From RH-chloro-G1 sp003670575 (lineage in GTDB: Bacteria > Chloroflexota > Dehalococcoidia > UBA2979), in the NCBI GenBank assembly GCA_947499615.1, contig CANMOP010000028.1:1-19360 (forward strand): DNA of 19,360 nucleotides, in the 5' to 3' direction. The notes beneath the pieces are model-generated. The model was not told where the DNA came from, searched no databases, and saw only the letters and a program-made list of their open reading frames with translations. Positions 15,276 through 19,360 of the stretch are shown here, one piece after another (positions within the stretch are counted from its first letter, which is position 1; every line of letters begins with the position of its first letter). The position numbers were made by a program, and so were the translations under genes.

Positions 15276-16724
15276 TCACTGACTTTTGCTGTGCAGCCCT
15301 TTCACGAGGCCTCGGACAGATGTCCACGCCACGAGTAGGATCACCACGAGATCGGAGCCGAAGTTGCTGCGTGCCCCGAATGCGTCCTTCCACCACATGT
15401 CCGCACCCACGATCGCGAAGGCGATCATTGGGAGCACTCCGAGTAACACCACCGCGAAGGCAAACGGCACACGGAACCAGAATCGCTCCGTCCAGATCCA
15501 CAGGTCGTCAGACTTTGCCTCCATGAACTGGAGACCGAGTAACAGGATCGACCAGCCACCGAGCCAAATCTTGATCCATGACCAGTTGACCCACGAGACC
15601 TCGCGTGCAGTGGGACACACCCACGGCTCAAGCCTCCTTGCAATGTCCCACGTGCCGTTCGCGGTTTCGCTGGCATCCGCGTTGCCGGAGGTGAAGGCAT
15701 CGGCCGCGGTCGCCGGACGATTCGGGCTCCAGATTGCGATGCCCTTGGCTGAGTCTTGAGCGGTGGTAAGTTCCGTGCTGTTCTGCACCACGCGAGCGAA
15801 TGCCCGCTCCATCTTGTCGCGAAGACGCCCGTCCGGGAGCTTCTGGAAGTCCGGGCGCATCGATGGCGGCCAGATGAACAGGTCGACATCGTCGGCGACC
15901 TCGGACAGGAAGGTGTTGAGCCAGGGTGATGGTGCGGCAGGCACGATCAGATTGAGCTGCTTGGCGCGCGCCCCGGACAGGGATTGCCCAGTATGCGTGT
16001 CGTGTAGGTCGCTTGCGAGCTGGTGTACCAGTGCCGCGTACGTCTGGACCATGTCGTCGTCCAGTAGCACGTTGTCGAAGTCCAGCGTGACTCCATCGAA
16101 GTCATAGTTAGCGATGTGGAACAGCGTCTGCGACGCGATATTCCTCATCACGAAGCTCTTCTTGAATACCAGTGCGGCGTCAGGGACGCTTACAGTCCCG
16201 TCCGCAGTGCTAGGTGCTGTGACGGACAGCGCATCGCTCTTGGCGAATTTGTCTTTGCTGATGACCAGGTCGGCGCGTCCACCAAACCGATGTGCTTCGT
16301 CGGTGAACGCCTTGAAGGCCACGGCATAGTTGCCGTACGGGCCGCGCACCAGTTCCTCGTCCGACACGAGGTTGCCGAGCCGATCGGGGGTGAGGGCGTA
16401 CCACTGGTACCGTCGTACCACAGCCATGTCCATCGGCGTCGGGACGCCGGTGGTGTCGCCGATGAAGAATCCGAGCGCACGATCCTCGTACGGCACGCTC
16501 GGGCTGCAGGCGCTGCCGCGCTGTGCGATCAGCGTGGGGGGTGGTGGTACCGGGACGCTCACGCCCTCCAACGGGCGGCGAGTGTGTAGTGGCGTGCTAA
16601 AGCGGCGCTCAAACGGCTGAGTGGCTGCGGCGGGCGGGTCGGATGGCACGATCGCGTCCGGGGCACCCAGCAGGCCACAGGCCGTGAAGCTCATCGCCAG
16701 GAGTGTCAGGCCGATGATGCGCAC
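15276..16724 (-). CDS. GH18-like predicted lipoprotein with C-terminal membrane helices
   Basis: This 482-residue protein has a short signal with a lipobox-like SFTAC (Cys16), a Pro/Ala-rich linker (about 22-68), then a GH18-like TIM-barrel region (about 82-335): ALGFFIGD, YQWYALTPD, ADLVISKD, ANYDFDGVTLDFDNV, LNLIVPAAPSPWLN and GIAIWSPN. The GH18 motif DGxxxDxE appears as DGVTLDFD (210-217), with Asp at the catalytic Glu position, so hydrolysis is doubtful and carbohydrate or peptidoglycan binding is possible. Three hydrophobic helices follow (about 381-401, 418-441, 457-474), giving an odd lipid-anchored plus membrane-embedded topology. Start is GTG at 16724 with AAGGG about 11 nt upstream. 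It lies between the tape-measure and HlyD-like genes. GH18 assignment rests on motif order only. Confidence 0.65.
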   Translation of the reverse strand: MRIIGLTLLAMSFTACGLLGAPDAIVPSDPPAAATQPFERRFSTPLHTRRPLEGVSVPVPPPPTLIAQRGSACSPSVPYEDRALGFFIGDTTGVPTPMDMAVVRRYQWYALTPDRLGNLVSDEELVRGPYGNYAVAFKAFTDEAHRFGGRADLVISKDKFAKSDALSVTAPSTADGTVSVPDAALVFKKSFVMRNIASQTLFHIANYDFDGVTLDFDNVLLDDDMVQTYAALVHQLASDLHDTHTGQSLSGARAKQLNLIVPAAPSPWLNTFLSEVADDVDLFIWPPSMRPDFQKLPDGRLRDKMERAFARVVQNSTELTTAQDSAKGIAIWSPNRPATAADAFTSGNADASETANGTWDIARRLEPWVCPTAREVSWVNWSWIKIWLGGWSILLLGLQFMEAKSDDLWIWTERFWFRVPFAFAVVLLGVLPMIAFAIVGADMWWKDAFGARSNFGSDLVVILLVAWTSVRGLVKGLHSKSQ

Positions 16725-16750
16725 GGTGTCGGTACCCTTCTGACTGTCGC

Positions 16751-16767
16751 CGCGGGCGATGCCCGTG
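16751..16767 (-). promoter_or_regulatory. Small hairpin before the GH18-like gene
   Basis: CGCGGGC (16751-16757) pairs with GCCCGTG (16761-16767) around GAT, seven pairs including one wobble, and TGAC (16741-16744) can pair further out with GTCA (16768-16771). It lies about 27 bp upstream of the GH18-like start and could affect its translation. GC-rich hairpins are common, so confidence is low. Confidence 0.3.
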
Positions 16768-16902
16768 GTCAGTAAGGCGGTGCGGTGATGAGCGGACGTC
16801 GATGGACAGCGACAGATGGCAGCCTACTGAGGGGCTTGCGCTGCTCGCGGTGCAACGGAGGCGGGTAAGGCGCCCACTTCATGTTAGCAGTCACAGACGC
16901 GC

Positions 16903-16935
16903 CCGTCTTTCCGATCAAGTGTGTGATCGGGACGG
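16903..16935 (-). promoter_or_regulatory. Stem-loop downstream of the tape-measure gene
   Basis: CCGATCA (16911-16917) pairs perfectly with TGATCGG (16924-16930) around AGTGTG, and CCGTC (16903-16907) pairs with GACGG (16931-16935) with a 3-nt TTT bulge. It starts 28 nt after the tape-measure stop in transcription order. No T-run follows on the minus strand, so it may be a Rho-independent-like pause or a 3'-end protecting hairpin rather than a full terminator. Confidence 0.5.
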
Positions 16936-16962
16936 TGGCCGCAGTGGAGGCGAATCCACCCC

Positions 16963-19360
16963 TCAGTGTTCCCACTCCGTGTAGAGCATCTGTTCCATCC
17001 ACGGGAGTTTCACAGTGCTAAAGCTCCATGGCAGCGTATCCAGCAGCATGTCGAATGGTCGGCGCGCAACCGCCATGTGCCAGCCGTCCTCTCGTTGCTG
17101 CAAGCTGGCCTCCCGCTGCAGGAACGACTCTCGAAACCCGCTGACCGAGGTGTTACGCACCGTGGGCCAGTTCTGGATCATGCCTTGAATCAGCCCATCG
17201 AGAGCCTCGACTTCGTGCGCGGCGGGTTCCAAGAGGCGCGCGATGGGCCGCGACAGCGGGACGCCGCACAGCAACTTGTTCAGCGGGAGCGAGTACTCCG
17301 GGGTGTCGGGGTCGCCGGTCACCAGGAACTGAGTCAGCTGCACGGCGCGCTCTGCCGCCTGCTCGTCGCGGAACGACGAGCCATCAACGAGCTCAAGGCG
17401 CCGGAATAGCTGCGGCAAGTAGGGCGCCGAGAGGATCAGTCCTGCATTGGTGACATAAAGCGATGACGGGATTGGCGGTCCACTGCGCGCGTCGCGTTGG
17501 GACCTCGTGCGCCCGCCGGAGGCGGCCTCCGGTGGACGTTCGTCCGCGCTCGGCAGAGCGGGCGCGCGCGGATCCAGCGCGTGGAGCACTGAGCGCTGCG
17601 TGTCCTGGGTGGCGGGCAGGATGTGCAGTCGAATTTCCTCGATGAGCCACTCGCGCAGGGTGGTCGCGCTCGGTGCCTGCACGGCGACCGCAAGTTGGTC
17701 GATGAATTCGTTGAGCAGCGGCGCCAGCGCGAGCGTCGACGACTCGGCGCCGAGATGGCGCAGGAGAAACTCCCACTTGAGTTGCGTCACGCGAGCGCGA
17801 GCGATGGTGAGGCGATGCGCTCGCAACGTATCGATCGCGGTTTCCGCGACGGTGTCGATGGCGCGGTGGAGGCTTTGCTGGTAGTCGGGGCGCATCGCCA
17901 GGAGCAGCCTGATCAGGAGTCGCTCCGGCAGCAGTGTGACGAGTCGGTTCGGCACACCAGGTTCCGCAACTGCCGTGCGCAGCCAACTGGCCGTGAACGC
18001 CGGTTGCCGTGCCAGCAGCAACTCCACCGCGACCAGGAGGCCGGACGCGCTCGCCTCGTCAAGCGGCTCTCCGAACCGGAGGTGCCCTATCACCTCCTGC
18101 GCTGACGGCACGCGCTGGTCGGGCTCGTTGATGTGTGGTGCCAACGCGTTCGCGGGGTCGGCGCGCAGTGGCTGCCACTCGTCGGCACGCTCCACCGAGG
18201 GGTGTGCCGGCGCCTCGCGCTCGGCGGTGATCTCGGCCGTTTCAGGTGGCGACTGTGGTCGTTCTACTGTGCCCTGGGCAGGGTCAGGCGGCGCTGTCGC
18301 CGGATCAGTTGTGGTGTCGACCGATGCGGAAGAGAGCGTCCGCGACTCGGCCGCCAATTCATCGAGGTCTATGGCGCGGTCGTCGAGCAAGGCATTGAGC
18401 AGTCGCGCGAGGAACACCTCGGGCTCGGAGTGTTGCTCGACGTGCGCTCGCACGGCCTGCTCGAGCTCGGAGGGGCGTCCATCATCCGTCTCCCGCAGCA
18501 CCACGAGGAACGAACGGACGAGCGATGACAGTGACCACGTCGGGACCGTGGTCGCGAGCGGTGGGAGTGTTGAACTGCGGGAGGCGGCCTGAGCCTGCAT
18601 CTCCCGGAACAGGCGCAGCACTTGGGCGGGCGCGACGCGAGCCAACTCATCGAGCAGCGTTGTGAAGACGCGGCCGTCGGCGCCGGCGTCATGTCCCGCG
18701 ATATGCGAGCTGTCTGCGTTGTCCGACGTGAGCACGGCGCGAACCTGCTCGTAGATTTCATAGGCGCGAGCGACCGCGGATGGATCCTCGACGGCCAGCG
18801 TGCGCACGTCGTGCATCGCGGGCGAGGGGGTCGGCTGTCCAACGCTGGCCTCTGGCGCGAGCGGCATCGTCGGCGGCTCGGGCGTGGTCTCTGCGGAGCC
18901 GGATGGCGCCGTGCGGGGCGCGCCTGCGCTCTCCGGCGAGCCGAGCGGCGGCGCTTCTGGCTGGCTCGTCATCTCCACCGATGCGATCAACGGCATCAGC
19001 GGCGCGGTAGTTGTCTCCGCCGAGGCCGGACGCGTCGCTTGCGGTTTGGCGACGCCTGCTAGCACGTCGAGGTCGATAGCGCGGCCGGACAGAAGAGCAT
19101 CGAGCAGGCGTACGAGGAGTTTTGCGGATGGATCCTCGACGGCCAGTGTGTGCACGTCGTGCATCGCGGGCGAGGGGGTCGGCTGTCCAACGCTGGCCTC
19201 TGGCGTGGCGGTCAGTGCCCGCGGCTCGGCGTGGTTCAATTCATCGAGGTCTATGGCGCGGTCGTCGAGCAAGGCATTGAGCAGTCGCGCGAGGAACACC
19301 TCGGGCTCGGAGTGTTGCTCGACGTGCGCTCGCACGGCCTGCTCGAGCTCGGAGGGGCGT
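16963..19360 (-). CDS. Contractile injection system tape-measure protein (Afp14-like), N-terminus cut by window edge
   Basis: The frame is open to the right edge, giving 798 residues without the true start. The C-terminal region is diagnostic for CIS tape-measure proteins: LYVTNAGLILSAPYLPQLFR, FRDEQAAERAVQLTQFLVTG, YSLPLNKLLCGVPLSRPIAR, and the closing LDTLPWSFSTVKLPWMEQML. These proteins act as the ruler for tube length. The visible N-terminal half is modular: helical LLNALLDDRAIDLDEL units alternate with Pro/Ser/Thr-rich linkers, and some units are repeated almost exactly in DNA (see repeat entries). The usual LELDLG-type N-terminal region is not in the window. It is the most upstream minus-strand gene seen, separated from the GH18-like gene by 238 bp with two hairpins. 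Confidence 0.9.
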   Translation of the reverse strand, partial: RPSELEQAVRAHVEQHSEPEVFLARLLNALLDDRAIDLDELNHAEPRALTATPEASVGQPTPSPAMHDVHTLAVEDPSAKLLVRLLDALLSGRAIDLDVLAGVAKPQATRPASAETTTAPLMPLIASVEMTSQPEAPPLGSPESAGAPRTAPSGSAETTPEPPTMPLAPEASVGQPTPSPAMHDVRTLAVEDPSAVARAYEIYEQVRAVLTSDNADSSHIAGHDAGADGRVFTTLLDELARVAPAQVLRLFREMQAQAASRSSTLPPLATTVPTWSLSSLVRSFLVVLRETDDGRPSELEQAVRAHVEQHSEPEVFLARLLNALLDDRAIDLDELAAESRTLSSASVDTTTDPATAPPDPAQGTVERPQSPPETAEITAEREAPAHPSVERADEWQPLRADPANALAPHINEPDQRVPSAQEVIGHLRFGEPLDEASASGLLVAVELLLARQPAFTASWLRTAVAEPGVPNRLVTLLPERLLIRLLLAMRPDYQQSLHRAIDTVAETAIDTLRAHRLTIARARVTQLKWEFLLRHLGAESSTLALAPLLNEFIDQLAVAVQAPSATTLREWLIEEIRLHILPATQDTQRSVLHALDPRAPALPSADERPPEAASGGRTRSQRDARSGPPIPSSLYVTNAGLILSAPYLPQLFRRLELVDGSSFRDEQAAERAVQLTQFLVTGDPDTPEYSLPLNKLLCGVPLSRPIARLLEPAAHEVEALDGLIQGMIQNWPTVRNTSVSGFRESFLQREASLQQREDGWHMAVARRPFDMLLDTLPWSFSTVKLPWMEQMLYTEWEH
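18355..18478. repeat. Internal 124-bp repeat, copy 1 (tape-measure gene)
   Basis: This segment is identical, base for base by eye, to 19237-19360 (offset 882 bp, 294 codons, so in frame). It encodes the ELEQAVRAHVEQHSEPEVFL to ALLDDRAIDLDEL unit. Lack of any silent change means recent duplication or gene conversion. The match extends to the last base of the window, so the full repeat may be longer. Confidence 0.92.
18776..18857. repeat. Internal 82-bp repeat, copy 1 (tape-measure linker)
   Basis: Matches 19124-19205 with two differences by eye (offset 348 bp, 116 codons). It encodes the linker EASVGQPTPSPAMHDV then TLAVEDPSA. Confidence 0.88.
19124..19205. repeat. Internal 82-bp repeat, copy 2 (tape-measure linker)
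   Basis: Second copy of the 18776-18857 linker segment; one of the two differences changes Arg to His in the encoded MHDVRT/MHDVHT. Confidence 0.88.
19237..19360. repeat. Internal 124-bp repeat, copy 2, running into the window edge
   Basis: Second copy of the 18355-18478 segment. Identity continues to base 19360, so the window ends inside a repeat, as happens when assemblies break at repeats. A related but diverged unit (VRLLDALLSGRAIDLDVL) is coded at about 19055-19115. Confidence 0.92.

Noticed and set aside
15271..15501. 77-codon upstream extension of the HlyD-like gene
   Set aside because: It overlaps the end of the GH18-like gene and would bury the signal peptide. The ATG at 15270 gives a proper lipoprotein signal.
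14507..15526. Plus-strand open frame (339 codons) opposite the HlyD-like gene
   Set aside because: Ser/Arg/Ala-rich with no motif. The opposite strand has a signal peptide and lipoyl-like motifs.
19124..19360. Repeats as a CRISPR array or mobile element
   Set aside because: The repeats are in-frame parts of a coding sequence with unequal spacing. No transposase, terminal inverted repeats or target duplications are seen.
1..19360. Intact prophage or type VI secretion system
   Set aside because: No capsid, portal, terminase, integrase or lysis genes, and no TssJLM membrane complex or ClpV. LysM adaptor, DUF5908, DUF4157 and CIS tape-measure genes indicate an eCIS instead.

Overview
The window carries most of the structural gene set of an extracellular contractile injection system (eCIS), the phage-tail-like particle family that includes the Serratia antifeeding prophage (Afp) and Photorhabdus PVC. 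Evidence is family-typical protein sequence in a characteristic set: sheath, two gp19-like tube proteins, a DUF5908 peptide, a LysM-tailed spike adaptor, a VgrG-like spike, Afp11- and Afp12-like baseplate wedge proteins, a CIS tape-measure protein and a DUF4157 zincin-like protein. The DNA is GC-rich by eye with strong G/C third positions. No rRNA, tRNA or housekeeping gene is present, so the taxon is open. Two lipoprotein-type signal sequences and Pro/Thr/Ala-rich linkers would fit Chloroflexota, Gemmatimonadota or Myxococcota, but this is only a guess.

Layout. Positions 3-110 may hold the tail of an upstream gene. A plus-strand block runs DUF4157 protein (229-789), a 310-bp spacer with an AT-rich island, sheath (1100-2647), main tube (2753-3211), a structured 245-bp spacer, second tube protein (3458-3922), DUF5908 (3937-4104), LysM adaptor (4105-4794) and VgrG-like spike (4825-6639). 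A minus-strand block, read from the right edge inward, runs tape measure (cut by the window end, 16963-19360), a GH18-like lipoprotein with C-terminal membrane helices (15276-16724), a HlyD-like lipoprotein (13774-15270), Afp11-like wedge (9979-13698), a fibre-like protein (9150-9986), and an Afp12-like wedge split over two overlapping genes (7525-9192 and 6632-7528). The two blocks converge and overlap by 8 bp.

Inferred roles: the tape measure sets tube length, the tube stacks on the VgrG/LysM spike hub, the sheath wraps the tube, and the Afp11/Afp12-like wedges with the fibre-like protein form the baseplate. The DUF4157 protein is a candidate cargo or cargo-maturation factor. Not seen here: gp25-like wedge, PAAR tip, AAA+ ATPase, cap or tube terminator, and a classical receptor-binding fibre. 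These may lie outside the window.

The least expected part is the pair of predicted lipoproteins between the tape-measure and baseplate genes. One is a degenerate GH18-like domain (the catalytic Glu position appears to be Asp) followed by three hydrophobic helices. The other is an RND/HlyD-type adaptor with no pump gene beside it. Together they suggest an envelope-associated module attached to this eCIS, which is a hypothesis. Other points of interest are recent internal repeats in the tape measure, the split Afp12-like gene, and consecutive stem-loops directly after the tube gene.
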